Source: Marinisporobacter balticus (GTDB taxonomy: Bacteria; Bacillota; Clostridia; Peptostreptococcales; Thermotaleaceae). From it: a stretch of DNA of 64,000 nucleotides. Under the pieces are notes generated by a model that was not told the DNA's origin, did not search any database, and was given only the letters and a program-made list of their open reading frames with translations. A program made the translations under genes and the position numbers. The stretch is taken from the NCBI RefSeq assembly GCF_004345705.1, contig NZ_SLWV01000019.1, positions 7,760 through 71,759 on the forward strand, read 5' to 3'. Of this stretch, positions 6,524 through 15,272 are shown piece by piece (positions within the stretch are counted from its first letter, which is position 1; every line of letters starts with the position of its first letter).

Positions 6524-8701
6524 ATGATTGAACTATTTATTTCTGTTTTAAATATGAGTGTTACTGCAAGCTATGTAATCCTTTTTGTGATACTTGTTAG
6601 ACTATTACTCAAGAAAGCTCCAAAAGTTATCTCTTATGCCTTATGGGGTGTGGTGGCATTTCGCCTAATAATTCCATTCTCATTTGAAAGCATGTTTAGT
6701 CTTATGCCACGGAATACGCATACTGTGTCAATTCCCCATGATATCATCTATCAGCAGAGTCCTCAGATAAATAAGGGGATAGAAGTAGTAGATTCATTTG
6801 TAAGCCAATCACTTCCCGCTCCGACTGTTGAAGCAAGTGTAAATCCATTGCAGATTTATATAGAAATAGGGGCATACATATGGATTTTAGGAATAATGAT
6901 ATTACTTATCTATAGTGTAGTATCCATTTTACTATTAGAAAGACAGCTGAAAAGTGCACAGTTAATAGAACAGAATATCTTCGAAGCTAAGAATTTAAAA
7001 ACACCATTTGTTCTTGGCTTAATAAGACCAAAGATATATTTACCGGTTGGACTTAATGCCACCGAAAGAAGCTATATTTTGCTACATGAACAAACCCATA
7101 TCAATCGAAAAGACCACATCATAAAAATATTTGCTTTCTTAATATTATCCATACATTGGTTTAATCCTCTTGTGTGGATTGCGTTTATACTAATGAGCAC
7201 AGATATGGAGCTATCCTGTGACGAAAGAGTATTGAAAAAAATGAATGAAGATATTAAAAAGCCTTATGCTAATTCATTATTGTCGCTTGCTACTGGAAGG
7301 CATATCTTAAATGGTAATCCCCTTGCTTTTGGCGAGGGAAATGTAAGAGGAAGGATTAAAAACGTGTTAAATTACAAGAAATTTTCCTTTTGGGTGATTG
7401 CTGTATCAATGATAACTGTAATTATTGTAGGAATTGCACTAGTTACAAATCCTAAGGGAGGCAACACGATTCAACTAAAAGATAATCTAGCAGAAAGTCC
7501 TTCGGGTACAACGGAAGCAGCGTATCAGGAGTATAACAGAGTAAAAATTGAGTTTCACTCCGACATGATGGGCTTTAAGTCGGCAAACGAGTTTGAAACA
7601 ACCGATTCAAAAATAGTTGCATTCACTGATTCAACACTACGAACAAGTCTAACACCTGCAAAAGAGGATGATCTGGAAAATAATCATACTAATCAGTATA
7701 CCGTAAAATTGTCTAATAACATAGGCGGATATAGCTGTAGACTTTACTACGATACGCTGTATAATAAAGCCTATATTGTTAAAGACGGTGGTCTTTACGA
7801 AGTAAATACAGATTTTGCACGTTATATCGATTCATTTCTGGAGAATACAAGCATTACCGTCTATATAGATAACGCCGATGCCGTAGCACTATTTCAAAAA
7901 TATGGATGGACGCTTGACTATCAGATTAGCGCAATGAAAAACAAGCTCAACAACATCAAAGCCTTGTCTGGTTTTAATCCAAACGCATATTATTTCGCTT
8001 ATAACAATGAGCTTTCAAAGGATATCGGCCTGGACATGAGCGGATACTCTAATACTGCAGACATTGATGTTGAAATTTATAGGATTCATGAAAGTATGCC
8101 GCAGGAGTTTTATCCGATACAGGATTGCAGAGGTGTTGTTGTGAAAAACGACAGCAAAATAATCGGTGCATTCATCCGTGCTGGGCGGCACAGCACTTTT
8201 AACGCCTGCAGTCTGATAGGAAATAGCTTTGAAAAAGTGACAAGGCAAACGCTTAACGAATGGCTTGTGAACATGATTCAGGCTGACGACCTTGAAGTAA
8301 GCCTATCCAAATTGGAACCAGAACAGGTTATTGAAGAATATTTCACGGCGTTGGATAATAAAGATGCTAAGGTAGCGGAATACTGTATCTTGAAAAAAAC
8401 TTTACTGGGTAATTTAACATCAAATATGCAAAATAGTGAATTATTTAATGAGGGTGTAGGATTGCCTTTAACGGGTGCCAGTATCGGTGCTGCATCAATT
8501 TTTGATAATCTGAAATCTGCAAAACTATTGAAAGTCGAACTGATTGATGAGCCCGATGAATACACTAAAATCTTTAGAGTAACGGTAGATCTTCAATACA
8601 ATAATGAGATAACCATTAGTAGCGGGCAGCAATATTGGGATTGTCACATGGTTTACGAATCTCCACAGACTGGATGGAAAATAGAAGGCTTTGGACATTA
8701 A
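6524..8701 (+). CDS. BlaR1/MecR1-type M56 metalloprotease sensor with C-terminal DUF4829-like domain
   Basis: A 725-residue membrane sensor protease. The N-terminal 300 residues hold about four membrane helices and the cytoplasmic zinc-protease motif HEQTH (H188) with the distal ELSCDE glutamate. A helix near residues 285-305 crosses the membrane. The roughly 400-residue exterior part contains a YNKAYIVKDGGLYEV segment and ends in a DUF4829-like domain (EQVIEEYFTALDNKD near residue 595, VYESPQTGWKIEGFGH at the end). No SxxK/SxN penicillin-binding domain was seen, so the signal is probably not a beta-lactam. It is translationally coupled to blaI with a 2-base gap. Signal and target are unknown. 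Confidence 0.88.
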   Translation: MIELFISVLNMSVTASYVILFVILVRLLLKKAPKVISYALWGVVAFRLIIPFSFESMFSLMPRNTHTVSIPHDIIYQQSPQINKGIEVVDSFVSQSLPAPTVEASVNPLQIYIEIGAYIWILGIMILLIYSVVSILLLERQLKSAQLIEQNIFEAKNLKTPFVLGLIRPKIYLPVGLNATERSYILLHEQTHINRKDHIIKIFAFLILSIHWFNPLVWIAFILMSTDMELSCDERVLKKMNEDIKKPYANSLLSLATGRHILNGNPLAFGEGNVRGRIKNVLNYKKFSFWVIAVSMITVIIVGIALVTNPKGGNTIQLKDNLAESPSGTTEAAYQEYNRVKIEFHSDMMGFKSANEFETTDSKIVAFTDSTLRTSLTPAKEDDLENNHTNQYTVKLSNNIGGYSCRLYYDTLYNKAYIVKDGGLYEVNTDFARYIDSFLENTSITVYIDNADAVALFQKYGWTLDYQISAMKNKLNNIKALSGFNPNAYYFAYNNELSKDIGLDMSGYSNTADIDVEIYRIHESMPQEFYPIQDCRGVVVKNDSKIIGAFIRAGRHSTFNACSLIGNSFEKVTRQTLNEWLVNMIQADDLEVSLSKLEPEQVIEEYFTALDNKDAKVAEYCILKKTLLGNLTSNMQNSELFNEGVGLPLTGASIGAASIFDNLKSAKLLKVELIDEPDEYTKIFRVTVDLQYNNEITISSGQQYWDCHMVYESPQTGWKIEGFGH

Positions 8702-9207
8702 AGATTAATGGACGCAGCCCAAAAATCTTTGATATGTTCCCGCCTACTGATAGTGCTAAAAATGCCGTGGATATGTTTCCGAGAACAGGCAGGTATAAAA
8801 GACATCAATGCCATCAACTCGAGCCATGTGGAGACGTGCGTACTTTTGTCCCACAAAAACCCACAAACATCTCCACCGTCTTTATAAACAGGAAAATTGA
8901 ATAAAATAGACTTCAAACGCAATTTAGCCTCATCACATGGAAAAATCTCTATTTTTTTGATTAGCGAAGAAATCAGAGTTTTTTTCTCTTCATCGCTGAT
9001 TTTATCATACACTTTATCAAAGTTTGCCAGTAGGGTGTAGATGTTTTCTAATGTGAGGGCATCCTGCTCCACAGCTTTGCGGCGTAGTTTGACATCCTCA
9101 ATTTTTTCTTCTAGTTCTACGATGATGTCATACAGACCATCAAGCCGGGTTTTATTAAGCTCAACCTCCGCGGGCATAGACATAGTTATGTTGTTGTATT
9201 TGGGCAC
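8698..9207 (-). pseudogene. C-terminal remnant of a large serine recombinase
   Basis: A 169-residue minus-strand frame. Residues 15-70 form the coiled coil typical of large serine recombinases (VELEEKIEDVKLRRKAVEQ), followed by FDKVYDKISDEEKKTLISSL, the EIFPCDEAKLRLKSILFNFPV segment and DGGDVCGFLWDKS. The catalytic, recombinase and zinc domains are missing. The last 50 residues are target-site sequence rather than family sequence. It faces the first element's recombinase in orientation and marks a second, decayed element next to the tandem rlmD-like cores. Confidence 0.8.
8731..8786 (+). other. two tandem rlmD-like attachment cores
   Basis: GATATGTTCCCG (8731-8742) and GATATGTTTCCGAGAAC (8770-8786) code DMFPP and DMFPRT in the same frame, 39 bases apart. 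Further on, an out-of-frame stretch around 8819-8860 reads SHVETCVLLSHKN, like the end of RlmD. Two integrations at the same kind of target, with loss of the gene body, would leave this pattern. This is an inference. Confidence 0.45.
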
Positions 9208-9342
9208 AACAAAAAACTGCTAAATCACAGGTGGATAGTTGTAATGTAGTTCTTCTTTAATTTAGTGAGTTTTGAAAGCATCTGCAACATGGCAATCCTC
9301 TTATGAAAAAGAGCCGATAACCACGAGTTTGATTCTTGTTGG

Positions 9343-9531
9343 TTATCGGCTTTGCGCCTGTGCGTCTGGCTCTTTGATAACTGACATATCAAATTTTCTA
9401 ATGCTGATTAGCGTTTCCTGTTTGCACTTCGGACAAAACAAAGGGAAATTTTCAAGCACAGTATCCTCTCGTATTTTATCACGAGTTTTGTTACCACATA
9501 TAGGGCATAGTAACCACTTGCATTCTTTCAT
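9343..9531 (-). CDS. cysteine-rich KTR-domain protein
   Basis: A 62-residue zinc-ribbon protein of the Cys_rich_KTR family, commonly carried by Tn916/Tn1549-like conjugative transposons. Seen: WLLCPICGNKTR at residues 6-17 and LFCPKCKQETL near residue 32, giving two CxxC pairs for one zinc site, and the typical tail MSVIKEPDAQAQSR. The start ATG 9531 has GAGG 5 bases upstream; a GTG two codons earlier is possible. Function is unknown. It is a good marker that this region came from a conjugative transposon. Confidence 0.85.
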   Translation of the reverse strand: MKECKWLLCPICGNKTRDKIREDTVLENFPLFCPKCKQETLISIRKFDMSVIKEPDAQAQSR

Positions 9532-9573
9532 AATCACCTCATGTTTTGCGATTAAGGCTAATGTAAATGATGC

Positions 9574-10365
9574 TTATTTTCTGAATATGTCAATCGCATG
9601 ACTTGTTATGCCTAGTAAACCTTCACGCTCACAAGTTGCAAAGTGGTATTGCAAGTATAAGTCAAATGTGCCGTTGTCCATTGCGTCTACTGATTCACGA
9701 ATAAATAATGCACAACCGTCTGCGGCAACGTAATGTAGCCGAGTTACAGGAAATACGGACATCAAATTGTCAATACTTTCTTTGCGGACAAGTTCAAACA
9801 AAGCTTTTGGCTCTGACTTGGCGGCAAATGTCTGTGAATCAATTAAGCCCTGTTCAATATATTGAGAAACATTGATGTTCCCACGATTGAAACCTTCGTC
9901 AAGGAGGCAACCATCGGATATAACATAGGCGGCAAAAACTATGCCTCCCGGTTTTGTTACACGAATCGCCTCGCCCAGAGCTTGTTGTTTATCCTCTTTG
10001 GTGTAAAGGTGATACAGCGGTCCTAACAGCAGCGTTATGTCATACTCATTGTCTGGGAACGCAGATAAATCCATAGCGTTGCCTTGTGTAATGGTTATAT
10101 TTTCATTCGGTTGAGTGTTTTGTTTGAAAATCTCTATATTGTGTTCAACCAACTCCACTGCATCAACATCATATCCCTCTCGTGCCAGTGCATGGGAATA
10201 CCGACCTGTTCCAGCACCAATTTCAAGCACATGGTCGTCAGATTTTATGTATTTCTCGATATATTTCATTGTGGTAAGGAACTCAACGGAACCATGTTTT
10301 ACAACAAGGCGGCTATCTTCATCATAATTGTTGTAATGGTTAATTAGATATTGGTTTGTATTCAT
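9574..10365 (-). CDS. class I SAM-dependent methyltransferase
   Basis: A 263-residue methyltransferase. Seen: motif I HVLEIGAGTGRYSHALA (residues 47-63), the acidic post-I VDAVELVEHN, motif II region NEYDITLLLGPLYHLY (about 108-123) and post-motif VTKPGGIVFAAYV. The C-terminal third is variable and should define the small-molecule or RNA substrate, which cannot be told from sequence. The start ATG 10365 has a GGGAGT-like site upstream. A TetR regulator on the same strand lies 28 bases upstream, so the two are probably one transcript and could be an inducible detoxification or resistance pair. Confidence 0.88.
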   Translation of the reverse strand: MNTNQYLINHYNNYDEDSRLVVKHGSVEFLTTMKYIEKYIKSDDHVLEIGAGTGRYSHALAREGYDVDAVELVEHNIEIFKQNTQPNENITITQGNAMDLSAFPDNEYDITLLLGPLYHLYTKEDKQQALGEAIRVTKPGGIVFAAYVISDGCLLDEGFNRGNINVSQYIEQGLIDSQTFAAKSEPKALFELVRKESIDNLMSVFPVTRLHYVAADGCALFIRESVDAMDNGTFDLYLQYHFATCEREGLLGITSHAIDIFRK

Positions 10366-10393
10366 ATTGCACTCCCTCTATTGATAATAAAAA

Positions 10394-10981
10394 TTAAATG
10401 GATAAATTCCAATCTGGTTTTTCTTGTCTAATAAAAGCTGTTAAAATGTTTGTCACCATTTTTTCAGCCTTATCTCTATCTAATGCTAATTTTTTCGTTG
10501 CAGCTAGAACTGCTATGCCATGCGTGTAAAGAAATAAGTCTAAAAATATGATTTTTGATTGTTCTAACTCTACTCCAATAGTTTCCGAAAAAAGTTTTGC
10601 CTTTTTCTCATTGTCAATTTCTTTATAAAAGTCTTTTGCTTCTGTCATTTCTAAAGCCATATCATTTATAAATAACAGTTTAAATAAATGTGTTTCTTTT
10701 TGAGCAAATTCAATGTAGGAAAGGGGAAGGATTAAATATGGACTGACATTAACAGAACTATTATAATTGGTGACATATTGCTCGTAGTATTCATAAGCAA
10801 AATCAAGAAATTCTGTTTTTAATTCATCCATGTTTTCATAACAAGTAAAAATAGGTCGAGTAGAGCATTGTAGCTTACTTGCAATACTCCTTGCGTTTAC
10901 AGTTTCAAATCCTGTTTCTCTTGTAATATCCAAGACAATATTCAAAATCATGTCTTTCGTTATTTTTGCTTTAGGTGGCAT
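10394..10981 (-). CDS. TetR/AcrR-family regulator
   Basis: A 195-residue regulator. The N-terminal helix-turn-helix is seen as ITKDMILNIVLDITRETG and VNARSIASKLQCSTRPIFTCYEN (residues 5-50). The rest is the all-helical ligand domain with a TetR_C-like tail. The start ATG 10981 is chosen because AAAGGAG lies 7 bases upstream; a longer upstream frame lacks a ribosome site. It lies immediately before the methyltransferase gene on the same strand and probably controls it. The ligand is unknown. Confidence 0.87.
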   Translation of the reverse strand: MPPKAKITKDMILNIVLDITRETGFETVNARSIASKLQCSTRPIFTCYENMDELKTEFLDFAYEYYEQYVTNYNSSVNVSPYLILPLSYIEFAQKETHLFKLLFINDMALEMTEAKDFYKEIDNEKKAKLFSETIGVELEQSKIIFLDLFLYTHGIAVLAATKKLALDRDKAEKMVTNILTAFIRQEKPDWNLSI

Positions 10982-11169
10982 ATTAATTTTCTCCTTTACT
11001 AGATTTTGAATAATCACATATGTTATACAACTATTGTTACATATCGAGTAAGCTTTGTCAATGGGGAGCTTTTAGTTTTTTATAATGTCAAAATATTATG
11101 CTCTATTAGAGTTAATGCTATGATGTGTATGCTCACACCTAAGAGCATAAGGTGAATAAAATCGAGTAG

Positions 11170-11472
11170 TCAGCTATAAATTAGCTCCGCAAAAATGGTT
11201 TCCTCAACCTGTACCTTGATGGTGTTCATTAAGCCTAAGCCTAAGCATTTTATTTGGTCGGTGGCTTTAAGCAGTTCCGTGATACCTGCGACTTTTGCCA
11301 TTGGGGGCATAAGCCTTTCCAATCGTTCGTTGGCTACTTGGTCGATTTCAAGTAAATTCAAGTAAATGGAGATAGAGTTTTTAGGATAAAAGCAAGCTGC
11401 TATACAGGGTTGGCGTTGTTCCCTTGGATATGTTTCAATATACGGTATATTGTTTGCGAACAAAAGTGGCAA
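11170..11472 (-). pseudogene. TnpV-like transposon protein, degraded
   Basis: The C-terminal two thirds (LLEIDQVANERLERLMPPMA, then KATDQIKCLGLGLMNTI and AELIYS) match the end of TnpV proteins of Tn4451/Tn1549-type elements, which end in a similar ELIYS. The N-terminal 30 residues are unrelated, so the gene is truncated or rearranged. TnpV function is unknown. It supports the view that 9.3-11.8 kb is a decayed conjugative transposon. Confidence 0.6.
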
Positions 11473-11620
11473 TCAGGGAAAGGTGGTACACACCTTGCGA
11501 TTTTGCTCAAAATTCCCTTGCGGGATTTTTGGCAAATCTGCTTGTTGGGGAGTATCCCCAATCCCCACTGAACACACAATAAATTGTGTGGCTACGCCTT
11601 CTGCGGAGGCTGATAAAATC
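11470..11620. other. candidate oriT remnant of a Tn1549-like element
   Basis: A structured noncoding stretch after the relaxase remnant. TTGGGGA-GTA-TCCCCAA (11545-11561) and CACACAAT-AA-ATTGTGTG (11573-11590) are perfect dyads, with GGTGGTACACACC nearby. Similar sequence accompanies mobilization genes in gut Firmicute conjugative transposons (from memory, not checked). The origin-of-transfer call is an inference. Confidence 0.4.
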
Positions 11621-11630
11621 ACAGGACAGA

Positions 11631-11834
11631 TTACCTCTGTTCCTGTGATTTTTCTTTTTCACGATGAGCCGTGTCCTCGCCTAAAAGACGGTCAATATTT
11701 GCCTTTGCGATGACTACTTCCTGCATATCCTTTTTCGCCTTATGGTATTCCCCGTAGGCTTTTTTCTTGCCGGAAAGTAGTTCTGCATATTCAGTTTGCA
11801 GAGCTTTGACAGTGGGGAGCTTTTTCACATTCAA
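11631..11834 (-). pseudogene. relaxase (MobA/MobL-type) C-terminal fragment
   Basis: A 67-residue minus-strand frame: LPTVKALQTEYAELLSGKK, then YHKAKKDMQEVVIAKANIDRLLGED. It matches the C-terminal helix of conjugative-transposon relaxases. The nuclease domain is absent. The break near 11834 is exactly where the plus-strand GNAT coding begins, so an element end joined to a chromosomal gene fragment. Confidence 0.7.
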
Positions 11835-11837
11835 CTC

Positions 11838-12377
11838 ATGTTATCTAGAGTCTTGGAAGCCATGGGTGTTATAAAGAACAGAATCTCAGAAAGCTTGTAT
11901 CCAATTACCATCCGTAATTTTGTTGATGATGACATTGATTATTTGATTTTGCGACATCAGATTCTATATCCAGCTGAATATGGTTTATCTTCAGCCTTTG
12001 TCAACGATGTAAATAGGGTAGTACATCAATTTGTAGGACATTTTGATGCGAGTAAGGAATGTATACTGATTGCAGAAGTGGACGGACGAAGACTCGGAAG
12101 CATTGCAATTTCTAAATCAGATGATAAAACGGCGCAATTAAGATTTTTTCTCCTTGAACCGGAAGCCAGAGGCAAAGGTATAGGAAAAAAACTTATTGAA
12201 GATGCACTTGATTTCTGCAGAGAGAAAGGCTATACACACATTTTTCTTGAAACTATAAGTAAACTAAAAACAGCAAGGCATATCTATAAAAGCAAAGGAT
12301 TTAAAATAACCCATACACAGGAAAATCCGGCATGGGGAAAAGATGTTATAGAAGAGCGTTGGGATATGGACTTATAA
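11838..12377 (+). pseudogene. GNAT acetyltransferase half of a MarR-GNAT fusion, 5'-truncated
   Basis: About 180 residues of an N-acetyltransferase. Seen: ITIRNFVDDDIDYLILRHQ, the acetyl-CoA loop LLEPEARGKGIGKKL (residues 107-121) and the terminal KSKGFKITHTQEN...WDMDL. The HRHQxLYxxEYG-like start and the final WxxDL are typical of the acetyltransferase half of MarR-GNAT fusion regulators, in which a MarR domain precedes a linker like the one seen here (SRVLEAMGVIKN). The MarR half is missing, replaced by the relaxase fragment on the other strand. An ATG at 11838 exists without a good ribosome site, so expression of a free GNAT domain is uncertain. Confidence 0.7.
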
Positions 12378-12420
12378 TATTCATAAAATAGAAGATTGTT
12401 GAACTTCTATCATATATAGA

Positions 12421-12582
12421 ATGATCTTACCCCTCTTATTTGAATTAGTAGAAAAAAGAAATTATACAGGTAGAGTTTGCATATATAATCAGGATAAATG
12501 GAGATATAGCATGTTTTATTTCAACAAAGAGTATCCTGAAACTGAGTATGATACATTTCAAATTCTGCGCATATCAGAATAA
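12421..12582 (+). CDS. possible small protein or gene fragment
   Basis: A 53-codon frame (starts MILPLLFELVEKRNY, ends FQILRISE) with no clear ribosome site. The composition looks coding (many aromatic residues), but the family is not recognised. It may be the tail of a lost gene after the GNAT fragment. Confidence 0.3.
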   Translation: MILPLLFELVEKRNYTGRVCIYNQDKWRYSMFYFNKEYPETEYDTFQILRISE

Positions 12583-12739
12583 AATGGGGTTTGTGAATAT
12601 CCCGCCGTTAAAAAACAACTATATCAAAGAGAATAATTATTAAATAAACTAAGGTATTGAAAGAATAATCTTGATGCCTCTGTTTTCATATAAACCTAAA
12701 ATACAATTTAATAAATCTGCCATCGGGCAAAACAACCAT

Positions 12740-12782
12740 GAGGTTATGTTCTTCGTTACTGAAAAACATAGCCTCTTTTTTT
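12740..12782 (+). terminator. Rho-independent terminator
   Basis: GAGGTTATGTT (12740-12750) pairs fully with AACATAGCCTC (12765-12775), with one G-U pair, and is followed by TTTTTTTG. It is the strongest terminator in the accessory region. It lies before a small element-type frame. Confidence 0.7.
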
Positions 12783-12819
12783 GTTGTCCGATTTGCAGAA
12801 AAAGAAAGGACTGATTAAA

Positions 12820-12930
12820 ATGATTACAAGATTTATGAGAGATACACCTCTCGCTGCTATAGAAATAGAAATGCAGAGCATAAAAAGAGATTTCAAAGTA
12901 TCTGTAAAAGAGGTATGTTTCCGAAGCTAG
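12820..12930 (+). CDS. small 36-residue frame of conjugative-element type
   Basis: Starts MITRFMRDTPLAAIEIEM with AAAGGA upstream and ends after VCFRS. Short proteins beginning this way are frequent in clostridial transposons, from memory. Function is unknown. The last codons overlap a GTATGTTTCCGAAG stretch resembling the rlmD-like cores. Confidence 0.35.
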   Translation: MITRFMRDTPLAAIEIEMQSIKRDFKVSVKEVCFRS

Positions 12931-13206
12931 AAGAAATCTACGGATATGCAGCCGTTATTTTTTTACTCTCTGCAGATGCGTTTGTCTGGAGTAAGGCAAA
13001 AAGTTGTTTAGACAGTCAACTCATTCATTTTGAAGCTATCCGCATTCGGAGTTTGTCAAGAAAATTGTGGTTCTTTCCATACTTAGTTGAAACTATTGGA
13101 TTTATAGCATATTTTTGAGTAACAATTACTATTTAAATATAATATAAATTACACTTTTCAACAAACATTGGAAAGAACCAAAATTGTCGTATAAAGTTGT
13201 TACAAT

Positions 13207-13802
13207 TTATTTTTCAAGCTTATTTGAATCTTCCGGTTTGCTATTGACATTGAGCCTCCGTAAGTATGGTTGCTTGCCCTGTGCGTAGCCATCTGAAGAA
13301 GGTAACGCCCCAGGCAGGCTACCATACTTACTCTTGGTCTTGAAAATGAACTTTGCACACCTAATCTTTCGAGTGTTGCTAAAAATGTGGCTGCTTTCTT
13401 TCCCACGATGTGTAAGCATTTTATTTTGCCTAAGTACTCTATAAAATGTAGATTCAGAAGCGATATATTTCCCTTTATCAGCAAGTTTAGGAACGATTTG
13501 AGAGGGTGGTAAACTGGCATATTCTTTAGAATTTACTGTTTCTAAAATTTCTTTGCGTTCTTGTTGCGAAAGTTTATTTTTAGGTTCAGGGCTAATAGCA
13601 TACGGTCTTGCATCTGATTTAATATCACCATATTGTTTCCACCTTTGATACGTTCTACTTGTAAGTCCAAGTATTTTACATGCAGGTTCTAATCTTGCCC
13701 CACCATCTCGTGCTTCATCAATTAATTCCACAGCTTTTTGGCGATCTGAAAGATATATCAATCTTCCTCTCTGTCCCCCCAGATCGCTTGGGCCTTTTTT
13801 TG
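13207..13802 (-). pseudogene. IS3-family transposase OrfB, N-terminal remnant
   Basis: Minus-strand frame with IYLSDRQKAVELIDEARDGG, CKILGLTSRTYQRWKQ and PPSQIVPKLADKGKYIASES, then FYRVLRQNKMLTHRGKE, the N-terminal HTH region of IS3-group OrfB proteins. The DDE catalytic domain is lost, and the frame runs into a large hairpin (13260-13331). At its 5' side lies AAAAAAAGG, the usual programmed frameshift site between OrfA and OrfB, and OrfA is gone. The right edge (about 13802) sits inside a rhuM gene, which the element or a rearrangement has truncated. Confidence 0.75.
13260..13331. repeat. long imperfect hairpin
   Basis: GTAAGTATGGT (13260-13270) and ACCATACTTAC (13321-13331) pair perfectly, and pairing continues inward through TGCTTGCC / GGCAGGC. 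The 72-base hairpin replaces the catalytic part of the IS3 transposase. It could be a separate small palindromic insertion. Its origin is unknown. Confidence 0.5.
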
Positions 13803-14665
13803 GAGAACCAACAGAGCATTTAAAGAATATTTTTTTAGATGGTGAATTAGATGAAAATTCAGTATGTCGGAAATTCCGACGAACTAGTTCTGATGGGAAA
13901 GAATATAACACTAAATTTTATAATCTAGAAGCAGTTATTGCAGTTGGATTTAGGACTAATTCTGAGAGGGCAATAGTTTTTCGTCAGTGGGCAACTTCTG
14001 TACTTAAGGTTTTTTCTATTCGTGGTTATGTTATGGATAAGGAAAGGTTAAAGAATGGAACGTTTTTAAATGAAGATTACTTTGATCATTTGCTTGAAGA
14101 AATTAGAGAAATAAGAGCAAGTGAAAGAAGATTCTATCAAAAAATAACAGATATTTATGCAACAGCAATGGATTATTCTGCTGATGCTGTAACAACAAAA
14201 ACATTTTTTAAAACTGTTCAAAATAAATTGCACTTTGCAATACATGGCAAAACAGCAGCAGAGCTTATAATGGATAGAGCAAATGCAGAAAAAGAAAACA
14301 TGGGATTAACTACTTGGAGAAATGCACCTAAAGGTAAAATAGTGAAAAGTGATGTTTCTGTTGCTAAGAATTATCTGAATTTAGAGGAAATGGATTCGTT
14401 AAATAGAATAGTAACTATGTATCTTGATTACGCTGAAAACCAAGCAAAAAGAAAAATACCAATGACAATGGAAGATTGGGCAAATAAACTAAATGCCTTT
14501 TTACAATTTAATGAATATGAACTTTTAAATAATTCAGGTAAGGTTACAGCAGAAATTGCAAAAGCTTTTGCAGAAAGTGAATTTGAAAAATATAGAATAG
14601 TTCAAGATAGATTATTTGAAAGCGACTTTGATAGACTTTTGAAGCAAGCTGAAAAAGAAAATTAA
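13802..14665 (+). pseudogene. RhuM family protein, 5'-truncated
   Basis: The frame is open from 13802 and reads HLKNIFLDGELDENSV, FYNLEAVIAVGFRTNSERA and FRQWATSVLKVF, then from ATG 14033 the C-terminal half (RFYQKITDIYATAMDYS, FFKTVQNKLHFAIHGKTAAE). It is clearly homologous to the intact RhuM at 3.1 kb. The first 40 or so residues, including the HTH region, are replaced by the IS3 remnant. The C-terminal 210 residues could still be made from ATG 14033, but no good ribosome site is seen. Confidence 0.85.
13866..13880. repeat. dyad inside the second rhuM
   Basis: GTCGGAA-A-TTCCGAC is a perfect dyad in the codons for CRKFRR. It sits at the same place relative to the FYNLE codons as the dyad in the first rhuM, and shares the CGG-N5-CCG core although its arms differ. 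Confidence 0.65.
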
Positions 14666-14677
14666 AAGCAATATTTT

Positions 14678-14803
14678 ATACGGGATAGGTTCTGGAGAAA
14701 AGAAGATGCAGCTCAAATAGTTAAAAAGATTTTGGAAAGGGAAAAAGTTGAACATATACCAAAATGGTTGAAGGAATTACTGCTTTCTAATCTACAAGAA
14801 TAG
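14678..14803 (+). pseudogene. unrecognised gene fragment
   Basis: A 41-residue open frame without a start codon (IRDRFWRKEDAAQIVKKI ... IPKWLKELLLSNLQE) follows the RhuM remnant. It looks like the C-terminal end of a lost protein. The family is not recognised. Confidence 0.35.
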
Positions 14804-15272
14804 AGAGGATTTTGGGTGGGGATGAAAATTTTTGAAACGCATTAGGGTTTATTTTCTGATAAGAATATAAAGGTAAAAATTGATCGTAAATGCTTAGGAA
14901 TTAAAATCAAAATTTTGATAAATGGCGGTTTACAGCTATTGTGATAACCTAATGCATATCTAACTAGAAATGATTCTGACTTCATGCGAAATAGACCCCG
15001 GGGCGTTTTTAGCATCCACGCGAAAATCAGGCTAAAAAGTGCCCAATTTTTGCCCTGATTTTTAAGGGGAAATATAGATGACATAGGATATATTTGATTA
15101 ATATCCTCTAAAATGTGAGCATATAGATTTGTAGTTTTATAAAAACTATAATGGATCTACGGAGAATAAACCTTGCTATAATAAAAAGTTAAGTATATAT
15201 TTAAAAATTGAATATTGGTAAAATATGTATTAATGTAAGGTCAATACGTAACTATCGACTTTACATTCTAAA
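14804..15272. other. 469-bp intergenic stretch with one dispersed repeat
   Basis: No supported gene. It holds an inverted pair GCATTAGGGTT (14839-14849) / AACCTAATGC (14946-14955). The segment 15052-15087, which includes ATATAGATGACATAGG, recurs at 26791-26826 next to another rhuM remnant. Confidence 0.5.

Noticed and set aside
6524..8701. Beta-lactam sensing by the first BlaR1 homologue
   Set aside because: The exterior part has no SxxK, SxN or KTG motifs and no beta-lactamase or PBP gene is nearby.
8635..8904. Plus-strand frame reading ...DMFPRTGRYKRH... as a gene
   Set aside because: It starts inside the BlaR1 coding end, has no ribosome site and runs through target-site and recombinase antisense sequence.
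12915..13118. Frame beginning MFPKLEEIYG
   Set aside because: No ribosome site and no family likeness. It is probably noncoding, although its start resembles the rlmD-like cores.
13200..13520. Second minus-strand frame overlapping the IS3 OrfB remnant
   Set aside because: It is an out-of-frame shadow of the transposase; no family motifs.
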